64,000 nucleotides of DNA, from NCBI GenBank assembly GCA_050084515.1, contig CM114274.1, forward strand, positions 31,124,001 to 31,188,000, read 5' to 3'. The position numbers were made by a program, and so were the translations under genes. Shown piece after piece: positions 36,501-47,949 of this stretch. The first letter of the stretch is position 1. Each line of letters starts with the position of its first letter. Below the pieces are notes generated by a model, which worked only from the letters and a program-made list of their open reading frames with translations, searched no databases and was not told the origin of the DNA. The DNA is from Blasia pusilla. Lineage: Eukaryota > Marchantiophyta > Marchantiopsida > Blasiales.

Positions 36501-38686
36501 CTGTCCTTGGAATACGCCCTGAAGTAGTCACCTGCTGGGGATATGGCTGCCCTCCCTGTGTTGACAAAATGCTCGCAGAGAAAGCAACCTTCATTAAGAA
36601 CATTGTTCACCAGGTGTGTTTAGTCCTTTTGGTTCAAAATTGACGACAGTCTTTCCGAATACAGTCGTACAGAAAGTCATGAGCCAAACTTAACTCTACT
36701 TTCCAGAGAAGGATTTGAGAGTCGTAGTCGGATGCATGATATTGTCTGTGAGATCGTTGAGAACCCCAATAAGAACCACTCTTCGAGTCAAATTCTCAAG
36801 TCCACTCCCGAGTCACTTCCAAACTTGAGAGATTATTGTACTAGAACCGCTGGTGAGGTGGAGAAATTCATGTAGATGCCTCCCTGGATGGAAATCAGGC
36901 CTATTGTTTGTTCTCCAATCCGCACCCCAACTCACCTTTCGAGTTGGTGACTGTCCTATTTAGAATGTCGGTGTGATGAAATGAGCATATTGGTGCCCTT
37001 GCGAACGCCAGCTCCTTGATCACACCGAGAAATGTGAACTATGATATTGGGTCCGAAAGAGGCGTCGAGAATATCTCAAATCTTCCACGGTCATCTTTCA
37101 TGCTCGTTTCGATCTTTCAAGTTCATGTCAACAGTTGATGTATGGAGGGTGAAGACTCGAAGATCGGGTTTGGAAACGTAACCCAGGGTTCTTTGACAAT
37201 AACTGATTTCTGCTTTCATGAGCAGGATGACATAGTGAGCCGGATCAGCCCTGCAGCTTTAGAGGACTTGAGACTGGAGATCGAGCAGACAGACTGGTAC
37301 AACCTGCTGATTTCTATGCTTACACAGCGTCATGGAGAATTAAGCAGCAGATCGCTGTAATTTGAGTCTCCATCGTTTTTTGAATATGTTGAATGAGGCC
37401 CACGTCATGCTTATGAGATATGGCCTTTCCTACTGCCAGGCTCATAGTTAAATTAAATGCTTTCCACTGATGGGTTCTCCTGTGTTGTTTACATTTGTTT
37501 CATACATACGACGTTTCTCCAAAAAAATTTAATCACGTCTTAGATGCTTGGCGGCCCTCGAATCCAGGGTTTCACTAGATTCGAAGGCCGCCAAGCCTCT
37601 ACATAACACGAGCTTACTTTCTTTCATCATGCAGGACCCACGCTCTTGACGCTGACAGCAGGAGAAGAAAGATTGTGGAGCTTGCCCAAACGTCCAGATC
37701 ACTCATTCGAAAGATTGAACCTGCCCTAAATTATGAAGAAGGCGCATTGTATGCAGAAGTCAAGGATCGCTCATGGGCGGGTTTGATGTCTGTTGGTAAT
37801 AACATAGCACAACAATGGACAAAAGCCTCTAAGGGTGCATATGGATTTGGAACACAGCAAAGTACTTCCTGGCTGTCCAAGGGAATAACATTCGCAACAG
37901 CTCAAGTAACTTCTGCCACAAAACAAGGTCTCTTTCAATTTTGCTTTGCCCTCCATATCACTCTACGCCTCGAGTATTGGGATACTTCATCTGTCGTACT
38001 TCTTTTCCAGACCCACTACGTGAAATCGGTCATTTATCTCAAGAAAAGTCCACGCTCGCGAAACTGTGGGATAACATCTGAGCTTACTTTGGTTTCAACT
38101 ATCTCAAGATCTACTTCATATTTTATATGTGCTTACACTTAAATGACCTGTGTTGTCAGCCTTCCTTTCAAGGCTACACCAATGCGACAGCTTACCACTA
38201 TCTGTGACATCGTGCGGCTGTTGTCTAACCGACTGCTGTTGCCCATGGTTTGCAGCGACTGTCAGCGTATCAGGAGCTGTCACCCAGCAGTTGCGGCTCA
38301 TAGATCCGGAGAGAAAAGATGCCGCGGTAACTGCGGCGACCATGTCAGCCCAAGCAGCAGTGGCTAACCAGAAAGCAGGGAGAGCCTTCCTTGAGAGCAA
38401 TCGCCTGTTCGTTCCTGGCGTTCTCTATCACGTCATGCACAGGCCCTTAAAGGAAGGTGAGAACGACCCAACCAAACATCCCAAAGAAGCAAGGCAAAGC
38501 TGCGCAACCAAAGCGTCTTATAGATGTCTCGTTATTCGAGGCGACACACACTCGTCTCGGTTTGGGAGGATAGTGCTGTCCTCCACCATGATCTCCGACC
38601 ATCTATGTCCTCCTCTTCAAGAAGCCCTCGAAAACGCCATGAAGTGGGAACTCGCTGGCAGTACCAAAAACTCTCGACCCTCCTAA
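33531..38686 (+). CDS. Class-3 lipase (alpha/beta-hydrolase, plant DAG-lipase-like), 9 exons
   Basis: Exons: 33531-33624, 33881-34064, 34362-34449, 34844-35016, 35919-36009, 36407-36613, 37226-37356, 37635-37927, 38256-38686. All phases close and give 563 aa. The N-terminus has EKIPTAIQTTLAAVAAS, a likely membrane-associated helix, as in the plant lipase group of Arabidopsis At4g16070. The Lipase_3 domain shows KAVVLCIRGTSSATD, FAHSGMLASARWF, the nucleophile elbow VVTGHSLGAGAA (Ser220), DDIVSRISPAALEDLR (candidate catalytic Asp281) and RIVLSSTMISDH (candidate His536), so the triad appears complete. The family hydrolyses acylglycerols (mono- and diacylglycerol lipases); substrate and location are inferred. 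Residues 324-430 form a linker rich in Ala, Ser and Thr. The start is the only ATG joining in phase to exon 2. Confidence 0.88.
37547..37595 (+). other. GC-rich hairpin in lipase intron 7
   Basis: Arms CTTGGCGGCCCTCGAATC (37547-37564) and GATTCGAAGGCCGCCAAG (37578-37595) pair over 18 bp with a single mismatch around a 13-nt loop. It lies 40 bp upstream of the exon 8 acceptor. It could be a fold-back transposon footprint or a structured intron element; no function can be read. Confidence 0.85.
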
Positions 38687-41600
38687 CTCCCACCTACCCA
38701 CTCTGTATTTTTAGCATCCTGATTCTTCCCTCTAGCATTGTGGGGTCTTTAAAAGCAAATGCCATGTTCATCCTCTACATGAGTTGACCAGAACTACCCT
38801 CTCGAGGTTCATCCAGAGAGGCCAGAGATGAACTCAATCGGATGTGATGAATGGACTTTCAGAGTTGGATATCCTAGTGCATATCATTCCTTCCCTGAGT
38901 GGCAAACTTCCAGATGCATCTTGAAACCACGTTGGTGAGAAACTTGTTGGCGAGGGCTAATCATTTGATGTGTTTCTAGATTTACTGAAGGTGATCCCGT
39001 TTTCACCCATCATTGAGCCCGATAGTAGTCAATCTCTGCGCAGCTTTCGAGCTGGCCAAGGTTGAGGATCTCCAGAGTCGAGCTGGTGCTTCCTTTCATT
39101 ATAGAAGTGAGGAGCCTGCGAATCCAGGTGTGTATGAACAGATGGAGACATCAAAACGTAGGATGTGTGATGTTTTTTCATACCTTATTAGGTTGCCTTG
39201 TACAAAGCTGAAAGTTCTCTACTGCCGCCTTCCATGAATCTTTGGAGCGGTGTCATGATCCTTTTTCCAGTGATTCATGTTGCACTGGATCGTGTTTTTC
39301 CCTTGCATGTGGTGAAAGTCTCTAGTCTACATTTTGAAATCTAAGTGAATGTAAATACTCTTCTTCCTCCATGAAAGATTGATGGAATGTAATCTAGAGA
39401 GTTCACAGGTGGAAATGCACTAATGTTGAAAATGCATATTCCGTCGATCTTTCTCTAGTGGCCATCGTGGTTAAGTTTCTCCGTTTGTATGATTTGAGTG
39501 TAATTTGGGTTAGATAATACTAGTGGGTATTCTTATGGAATGGACACGTAATATTTTTTTGAAATAATACTGAATGATAGCACTTCAACCACAACAATGA
39601 AAGGATTTTTTTAACTTCGTTTTTATTAGAACGTATTAGAACCGCCCTTTCTAGTACTGAAAATATATAAAAAAATTACATTTTTAGATTCAATTGTAGT
39701 TTTAGACTCAATTGCAGTGCTGATATGAAAATAGGTTCCGATGAAGGGGGGTGTTGTGGCACGACATTTTTATTTAAAAAATGTCATTATATTTGGGATT
39801 GTAAATAGAATTGTAAAGAATCACGTGTGTTTCCTTCTTTCAACTTGCACATTTTCCTTCCTCTTTCATTTTTTACTCTCCTTAGATTTAAGCCATCAAA
39901 ATTTTGTGTTTTCAGTGGTAATTTACTTTCTCAAACAAAAGTTAAGTATCAATGTACCTAAACATTCACTTACTTTCTCACACAAAAGCTAAGTATCAAG
40001 ACACCAAAGCATTAGTTGATACTTTATTTGTGGAGGAAACACCTCTTTCCCCTTTATTTGCAAAATTGTTGGCATGGAAAAATAACATCCCCTCTTCTAT
40101 TTTGGAAACAATGGTAACCAATTGCCACCATCGAGTTATCGGGGTAAACCCTTTTGGTCTTTGGTTACATATGCACTCTCTATCGTTTACGGTAGTGGAT
40201 CATATCTAGTTGAAGAGGCTTTTAAACACACATCTTCTTTTATTTAGGGTTTTTTTTCACTGAGTAGATCTTACTTCCCGATATTTTATTTCATACAATT
40301 TTCTTTCCTACATTCTTTTTCAAGTCTCCTTTGTTGCTTAGTTTGTGATCTTTTTACATCCTCCTTTGATAATGACTTTTTCCAATATTTTCAGCACTAA
40401 ATATGCGATGCATTTTTGTGATGCATTTTTGCACCATCGCTTAAAGGAAGAACTAAAATTTTAAAACCCATTGGAGGAAGAGTAACAGGAGACACCAAAC
40501 ATTGTGATCTATGGGATTGCTCGTTCACCTCTCTAATAGAAAAAGTAATGCTTGTTGGATGAAGGGTAGTAGGAATATATGTATGGAGTCAAAGACAAGG
40601 AAGATGAGGATGGAAAGAGCAAGGCAATAAATTTGGCTAACCATGTCCAAGTAGTTGTAATAGGGATATGTTGAAGCAAGAGGTGGTGGGGTTAGGGATG
40701 CATGCATTGATATTATCATTGATGTGTTTTGATCCAAGTAGGAGAAAAATCTTTATTATAAGGCATGCAATGAACCTTTAACTATAGAGAAGAAGAAGAG
40801 TTCTAAGGGAAGGAGATGGTAAGTGAATGAGGTGATGAAGGTTGAGGATAGGGGGTAGATAAGTTAGGGAAGGAGGAGAAGAAACAAGAGGGACAAGGGC
40901 GAAAAAAATAGGAGTTTGAAATAAGGATTCTAATGAGATATGTGAGGATGGCAGAGTCCCTAGATTAGGCTAGAAAGGATTGAGATTATGGTGATTGGGA
41001 AGAGATGAAGAGGGGATTAGAGGAGGATAGGAAGAAATATAGGAGGAAAATGGCAAGATCTCTGATGAGGAGGGGAGTCGAAGGGAGAGATTGCGGTTGA
41101 AGGAGGGCATGTAAAACTAGATAGGTGAGGAGATGGATTGTTCAAATCTATGTCTAGAGAACTAGGAATAGACATGTCATCCAAGAGAAGAAAAAAGGAG
41201 TAGTAACCTATCTGGCATCAAAACAAGTGGCTCAAGAATATAAATCTAGAATGCACTTGAGGAGATACCAAATGTAGGAAAGGACGAAGTAATGATGAAA
41301 GTGTTGTAAGAGTAAGAAATATATGTGAGAGTAATTGACCTAAAACAAACCCTACACAAAAATATGCACCAACGACGAAGGGGAAAAAAACTCGAAAATC
41401 TAACCAACTCATAACAAGATTAAGCATAACCATACTCCATGAGAAGTAATGAAGGGAATTGGAAATACCAAATAAGAGGAAGCGAGGAGAGTGTGAAAGT
41501 AACCCACCAAAAATTGATATGAAGGGATGAGTTCATAATGTTGGGCCAAACATATGGTTCAAGCAAGAGTAACCCTTTGATTCGATTGTAACCATTAGTC

Positions 41601-42994
41601 TTACTTAAAAAAAGAGCGAAATATAGGAATCTTCTTTTAGGGATCTATGGGTATATTTATGGGAGGAGGAGGTCAAAAAATCCCAAGAAGTTTGGCAAGT
41701 CATGAAATAAGTGGAAAAAAGAAAGACGCAAATTTCAAGATTAAATAAAGTGATTTTCAGATTGAAATAGCTTCTAGCTAGCAAACCATTTAATGATCTA
41801 CTATGTTCTCTCCTCCTATTCCCCCTCCCCTCCTATGTTTAGGAATTTTCCAAAATCAGTCAAGCCTTTATAGAAAGAGAACCTAAAGTTAATGCCCTCC
41901 TTTAATTTAAGATTTTTTTCTTTTGAGGAAATGGAATGAGAACCTAAATTTTTTTATTTTGATAGACCAAGAAATCAAAGCATTTATTGTTTCTATTTAG
42001 GGTGTCCGCAACTCCTCTGAAATGGAATGTCTTGCAGATATCTCCACAATCTGACGACTCCTACAGTGAACTCCTATACTTCTACTTACATTCAACCTAT
42101 GTTTCACCGTACATGGAATGCTAATCGACTGGGTCTTCATAAAACTCCATGTCATTCCTAGAAGTCCCATGGTTTCTACAGATTAAAAATATGCCACCAT
42201 TACCACCCTTGAAGAGTACGACAAGCAGGGTTCAACCGAGTTCCAGAATGACACCTGTAGTTCCTCCAAGTTCTTTCAGGGATCCCTGCAAATAATTCCG
42301 ACAATAAAATGTGTCAAGACATTTTTGAGAAACTAGAAGGTTTGGGTGATTAGTACCATTCTTACCTAGCTAGTGATGAACACTACAAAGCCGTAACACG
42401 GAAAGCTATAAAAGAAGCTAAATTCAAAAATCCTTCTAGCAGCCAATGTAGCTTTGAATCCCCAAGTTTAGATTTCTCCGACTCCAGAGCTTCAAAGCAG
42501 GTCTACCAATCATTTCAAGTACACTAAATCATTTGTCAGAATTCTCACCATTACTCTGCCGCAATGCAAGAAGCATGTTAAGAAAAAGTATACGCAGAAG
42601 AGTTGATCAAAACCGAAGAGTGGCTCAGAAACAAAGATTTCCATTCAGCGCTGCATTCCTTTGCCAATTTGAAAATAATTTCGATCCTCTTCACACAATC
42701 TGAGGAGTTAAGTAGGAGCGGCAACAACTTGCAATTTCCAAGGCTCTCTTGTTGCTGGTTCTCAAGTTAGCTTTACTACTCATGCACATTACGCACTGCT
42801 ACAACAATAGGATCAGTTGCGTCTTGTAACCTCCCCGGATAATTCTTTGTTCCAAATACAACAAAGCATGGTTTTTGTACAAAGACACAATACTCCCTCT
42901 GACCCTTTGTCGTGCCCCTACTTTCCTTGAACGCTAATCTTTGTTGTTGCAGAAGCGTGCGTTCAATAGGTCAAGCTCTCAACGTTGATCTCTG
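38687..42994. other. Intergenic region without recognised gene
   Basis: 38.7-39.3 kb is the lipase 3' flank. From 39.5 to 40.5 kb the sequence is AT-rich. From about 40.75 to 41.2 kb it is strongly purine-rich (GAGGA, GGAAG, GAAGAAG strings on plus). 42.0-42.95 kb returns to mixed composition without an identifiable gene. Confidence 0.45.
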
Positions 42995-43635
42995 TCGTGC
43001 GCATACACATCGCTATAAAATATAATCGTTGTCACCAAACACACACACAAACACGCACGATCCCACGCTAACTCATGACATCCAAACAACGAGACAAGAA
43101 GTGCCAAAATATCTCCAATAAAATAAGATCCAATCTCTCTCACAACACCATAATTCTCACATGTGTGCACTCTCACATGTCACTCTCAATGTCAAACCAA
43201 ACCCACTCTCCTAATGAAAGGCTTGGGTTACACACACAAGGCAAGCAAGACCATAGCTCCCTTGCCTCATGCCAAGAAGTTCAACAAAGAGAGAATGAGC
43301 TCTCAAGCTCTCTCTCCTTTAGGTGTACCCCTCCCCTCTCCCAAACTCTCTCCATGGTAATCTATGCTCCCAAGTCATCCCCTTGGCTCTTGAACTGATG
43401 TAGGAGGACAAGGGTCACTTACCAAAAATATAAAGTAGATCACATACTCAAAATGGTACTTACCTAAAATAGTAAGTTTCTCAATATGGCTCCAAATGAA
43501 TCGAAACGAAGGGGAAACCTACTCTCTTAGGTTTAACAAGGCCTCAGCAGGTCATCCTCGACACCTGAACATGTTCTCCACTACTCGCGAAGGCGCTCTA
43601 CTAGATCTCACCAATCTATTCTAAAAGAAGTGACA
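42995..43635 (+). repeat. LTR-like repeat R2, intact copy
   Basis: Full-length collinear match to 15909-16545, from CGTGCGCATACAC to the terminal GTGACA. The next copy begins 5 bp later, so two R2 units were originally in tandem. No coding capacity. Confidence 0.75.
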
Positions 43636-43870
43636 GTTATCGTGCGCATACACATCCCTACACAACATATATCGTTGTCAACAAACACACACACGCGCAC
43701 GCACGATCCTATGCTAACTCATAGCATCCAAACAACGAGACAAGAAGTACCAAAATATCTCCAATCGCCCCCCTTGCTAGTGGTTAGGTCCCTCTAACTC
43801 CAGATAGCCATCTATCCCTACCTACCATGACATACATCTCTCGGACGCTAAGAGCAAGAAGGCCGGATGC

Positions 43871-44550
43871 TCATGTGCCCCCATCTTTGGTCGCCTTCTT
43901 ATCATCAATGTCACAGACACAAGTAGGCATGTAGAACCACCTACTATGTGTACATCTGGGACACATCCATCGTGCATGAGGAACCCTAGTGAGAGGTGGC
44001 GTCAAACATGCCATATGCCATCCTCTCGAACACCCATCACAGACTAGCATAGTGGCTGCACCACGGGCGGAACCACACAACATACACCGCAAGCCTGCAG
44101 GAACTATTGCTAAGCTTGGATCAACTATACCATCAATGTTCAAAAGATAACATGGCGCACAGTTATGCACATGGTCCTTCCAAACCATACCATCGCGTCC
44201 CTCCAATAAGAGAACACCGAATGGCAAAACCTCACGCACTCTCAAGATGGTGCGCCCTACAGTCACATCCAACGTCGTGGGTGTTGTCTTGTGCAAGTAG
44301 GCATTGTCTCCCTGATGAAACCTTCTGATAGAAGTCGATAACCACCTCCCCGAATAGTCGCATACCTAAAGGTATCATGATGTTGCGAAATCGCCAAGTT
44401 CTCAAACGCAATGGGCCTCACTCTCCGAAACAACTCAGCCCTCTGAGAACATGCTCGCATCCATACATTAGGGTCATCAAAGTTCAACACCTCACCAACC
44501 TCTCGACGAATGGCCATAGGTAAATCTCGCTCTCGGCCATAAAGCAACAA
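43871..44550 (-). pseudogene. Post-integrase region ending in a PHD zinc finger
   Basis: The frame 44550-44263 (LLYGRERDLPMAIRREVGEV, FDDPNVWMRACSQRAELFRR) is the conserved tail that follows Ty3 integrase cores. A frameshift leads to 44296-43871. There, RCMLCGSARGAATMLVCDGC and GWHMACLTPPL are followed by WMCPRC. This gives Cys4-His-Cys3 spacing (C-x2-C, C-x2-C, H-x2-C, C-x2-C), a complete PHD finger with the aromatic residue before the last C-x2-C. PHD fingers often read histone H3 tails, so this domain may steer integration, as chromodomains do in chromoviruses (inference). The zinc ligands are intact despite the frameshift upstream. Confidence 0.8.
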
Positions 44551-44616
44551 GTATGGTGAGAAAGATGCTCAGGATGCCTGCATGTTGAAGCTGTATCCCA
44601 TCGCCAACCACGGCAA

Positions 44617-45310
44617 CTAAAGGTCCCAATCTCCTAGGTCACCTCTGTGCAAGCCATACTTGCGCTGCCCTCTCTTCACCGTTTGCACAACCCGCTCCGC
44701 TAGTCCATCTGCCTCAAGATGATCTCGCGAAGTAGTGCTTTGGTCGATTAGTGTCTGATCACACAAGGCGTAAACTTCCCCATGGAACTCTGTACCCTGG
44801 TCTGTCAACAACTCAGCTGGTGCGCCGTAATGACTCAGCACTCGATCTAGGAAGGCATACGCTACTCCCTCACTCGCTTTGTCCGGAAATGCAACCAACT
44901 CTATCTACTTCAAGAAGTGCTCGACCATCACCAACACATAACGACTATCGCGCTCCCTCAAAGGCAAAGGTTTTGCAAAATCCAAACTCCATCTGTAACC
45001 TAAACCCATGATCGGAAGTGGATACAAATGTGGAGTTGGAGCATTGAACGATGCTCGGACTCCATCATATACCATGCATCTGGAAAAAAATTGTTGAACG
45101 TGAGTCTGCATGCCTCGCCACCAATATTGAATCTGGAGCAAACTATAAGTCCGCTTCACTCCAAAATGACCCAACTCCTCGTGGGCATGACGCACCAAAT
45201 GTGCTCTTTGCGAAGGATGAGGCACTACACGCACTCTACCATCCTCCCACACTCGCAACACATGTGTGATCGGTCGCATCTTCAAACGATGTTGATTAGC
45301 TACTCCTAAG
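44617..45310 (-). pseudogene. Ty3-type integrase, broken
   Basis: The N-terminal zinc-binding part reads VRHAHEELGHFGVKRTYSLL and then QQFFSRCMVYD; the second Cys of the usual C-x2-C is Tyr here. The catalytic core shows the first Asp in WSLDFAKPLP, the second in LLTDQGTEF and the Glu in ADGLAERVVQTVKRGQRKY, the D-D-E order of retroviral-type integrases. The frame is broken near 44905 and the sequence continues at 44898. Integrase inserts the cDNA of the element. It follows directly on methyltransferase motif X. Confidence 0.8.
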
Positions 45311-46025
45311 CTGAAAATCCATGTTAAGCAGTTCAAGTCCATCGCCTGACCCAAGACATGATATGCCTTTGATCATGACGGTATTGCTGACGGTCCTGTG
45401 GGGAATCCCATCAGTCGCTCTCGCTCATCGACGTTGGGCTCCACCAACCTCTGTACTTGTTCATCCCAAACCAATCCAGGTTCGGCCTCCTTGAATGCAT
45501 TGGAAGCGGGAAAACTCACCAATGTGGGAAAGGTTGCCCGTGGCATGCCAATCATGTCGACCATAGTCAATGGCGGTCAATCATCTAGCCTCACTGACTG
45601 TGATTGGCGGCCCAGATCCAATATAGAATCCACCAACAAATCGGAGGGACACTCCACTATCGCATAAGCCCTCCGCAACACCTCATATGGTACCAAGTTG
45701 GTCCACCAAAGACGCGGGCGGTGTGCTCTAGAACCTACACTCGCCGCATCTAACAACACTACCAAGCCGATCCATGCACGCACCTGATGTGCACTCGTCA
45801 CCACGCGGGACCTCAAATCGTCCAAAATCAACTCATTCTCCAAAATGTATGCTGGAGAACGAGGCTGATGCTCCTATAAATATCGCAAGATCTGCATCAT
45901 CTCCCAAAATAACCTAGACTGAGTGTCAGCTAACCTGCTACCTCATCCAACACTCGATTGGCCCTGACACAGCCAACCAGCAATGACCAAGTCTATGGTC
46001 CCTACCCGCTCCAAGTCATACGCCC
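45310..46025 (-). pseudogene. Retrotransposon-borne cytosine-C5 DNA methyltransferase, truncated and broken
   Basis: Reading on minus: IDLVIAGWLCQGQSSVG is motif IV (catalytic Cys codon 45967-45969; the usual Pro before it is Leu), followed by LADTQSRLFWEMMQILRYL. AYILENELILDDL is motif VI, where the usual ENV is ENE. VLLDAASVGSRAHRPRLWWT corresponds to motif VIII of DNMT3/DRM-type enzymes (compare VSAAHRARYFW). PRATFPTLVSFPASNAF and ERERLMGFPTG are the motif IX region. LGQAMDLNCLTWIF is motif X. Stops and frame breaks occur (for example after SSVG and after LRYL, and between 45577 and 45570). Motif I and the SAM-binding N-terminal part are missing upstream of motif IV. The enzyme family methylates cytosine in DNA; this copy is inactive. 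Confidence 0.82.
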
Positions 46026-46034
46026 CTAACAATG

Positions 46035-46070
46035 AAATGTCCCTCGGTAGGGAACTACCGAGGGATATTT
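46035..46070. other. Fold-back hairpin at the methyltransferase deletion point
   Basis: Arms AAATGTCCCTCGGTAG and CTACCGAGGGATATTT (46035-46050, 46055-46070) pair over 16 bp with one mismatch around GGAA. It lies exactly where the element jumps from post-protease coding sequence to methyltransferase motif IV, so it may mark the deletion or be a tiny fold-back insertion. Confidence 0.85.
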
Positions 46071-46830
46071 AGTCACGGCACATACTCAGTGACTAAGCGT
46101 CGAAGCTCCTCAGTCGAGCCCCAAAGCGGCACCTCTCCTCCACGGATTGATGCGGCTACCATGACACTCCTCTCCATAGAAATGTTAGGAACGGGAGTAT
46201 CCTCTGCATGGACGTGTCCCTCAATCAAATCACTAGGCCAAGTGATGGCACTGCTAAATGATGCTAAGGTCGCCATCTCTCCTGGCCGTCGCTCGATCAC
46301 TGCACCTATGAATTGAACAGGTAATGAGCTAAGACGCCCATCACTTTACTGCCATCCTGGTTTGTAGGACGTTGACTCCTCCCAGTAATCCAGGGAAAAC
46401 CCCATCGGATATAACATTGCTCCACCAACCAAGACGTCATAGGACTCTGCATTAGTCACTATTGCCTTGGCTCGCACCACGGACTCATCTGTAGGATGTC
46501 CCGAGCAAATCCTTACCACGACCTCATGTCCGATGATATACTATGTGGTACTCGCTCCACCCAAGGATGTCTGTTTTCAGAATGGAAAACGCTCCATATC
46601 GGCTCTCGTCAAGCCCAATCCTTTGAATGACGCTTTCCCGAACATGAAGGGTTACACTCTTGAATCCAACAAGACGCGCTGCAGACTAAAATCTCTACCT
46701 CTGGGACTCACCAACTGGAAGACATCTCCCCGATTATCCAGCAACACAACACCAGGAGAAGCCATGGCACACTTTATCGCGGGTCTAGCGGGCATCTCCG
46801 CCATCCTAGCAGCCGCAACCTACCATGAAT
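46071..46830 (-). pseudogene. Aspartic-protease-like region and linker of the Ty3-like element
   Basis: From about 46830 down the frame reads KCAMASPGVVLLDNRGDVFQ, then RVLLDSRV, then ESYDVLVGGAMLYPMGFSLD and YKPGW. The pattern resembles the region around the retropepsin domain of Ty3 elements: a D-S/T-G-like DSR at the active-site position, then a YDVLVGG.VLYP segment near its end. The active-site Gly is replaced (DSR). A second open segment, 46330-46073, reads GEMATLASFSSAITWPSDLI and EVPLWGSTEELRRLVTEYVP and ends at a TGA. It is conserved-looking but of unknown role. A reverse transcriptase would normally follow; none is present. Confidence 0.5.
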
Positions 46831-47489
46831 CTGACGTGGACGGCCCGAGCATCTGCTCCAAGGGCATGTCCATCATCTCCTTTGTAATCATCTCTGAACG
46901 TGATGAAGGAACTCCAACTCCACGCTCACATAGCATAGCGTCCAGCTAAAAAACCTTGGTGGGCGCACCTCCCAAAGTCATAACATCGGAAGCAGAAAAT
47001 AAAGGAGCGCAATACACAACAACGTGCTCGACACATGCCCCTCCTGAGCATTGGCGATAGGAGTCGTGGCACTCGCTTCTCCCATCGCCCTCCATGCCTG
47101 CACACCAACAACATCACCAACTCTCCAAGAACTCTAATCAGGACCCATCGATGGGGTCCTCATCGCCTTGGACAACGTGAAAGACTGAGGAATCCTAGTA
47201 TGTTTCCTGGCTTTCCCTCGTTGTGGATCCAACTCTATGGGTGCTCCACACATTACAACTACGGCGGCCTCCATTTGGGCAACCCCAAACATCCAACCAG
47301 GATCCTCCATATCTCTGGCTACTCCATATGATGTGGATGCCACGGAACCGGCATCGGGTAACCTCAATGCCATAGCGATAATCTGCTCCTATAGCTGTTG
47401 TATCTGAGCAGCCGTCCCAGCCTCACGCCTGGCATCTCCCTCGACACGTCTAGATGGTGGGACTTTACCTCCTCCACGGGAAGCTCCAC

Positions 47490-47800
47490 CACCCTATTGG
47501 GAAACTCCAACTCCTCCTCCCCCAACGGGACCACCAGGTGCATGATCTCTACGCCCACCCGGACTGGCTACTCGCTCTAGTGCCTTCTCTGGCCCTCGGT
47601 CCGGACGTAAATCAAGATGTAAACTGAAACACCTCGCGCGTGTGTGATCATACCTCTCACAATAGTCATAATGATAACCTCCTGGTGCAGCACCATCACC
47701 TCCTCCATGTTGAGGCACATGTCCATGACCCTGACAAGTGCAATCACGCTGATGATGGGCTCCATCACATGACCAACAAGTAATCGTAGGCGGTTGCTAC
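47490..47800 (-). pseudogene. Gag zinc-knuckle region
   Basis: The frame contains CWSCDGAHHQRDC, a variant CCHC zinc knuckle with one residue fewer than the usual C-x2-C-x4-H-x4-C. A second partial copy, YCERYDHTRARC, lies about 35 residues on. CCHC knuckles of gag bind the element RNA during particle assembly. Downstream is a Pro/Gly-rich tail. The overlapping open frames on both strands are shadows of this GC-rich stretch. Confidence 0.6.
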
Positions 47801-47949
47801 TCAAGCCGTATATGAAGGCGTAGGTCTTTGTGGCACTGCCTCCCGGTATCCTCCTTGAGCTCGTGGTGCCACAGTCGACCTATCTGGGAGTCCACGTTGC
47901 TGCAGTTGTAGTGCAGACAATCGTGACTGCTCTCGCCCAGAACCCCTGG

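Noticed and set aside
46467-46949. 160-codon plus-strand open frame with start
   Set aside because: Antisense shadow of the protease-like region of the Ty3-like element.
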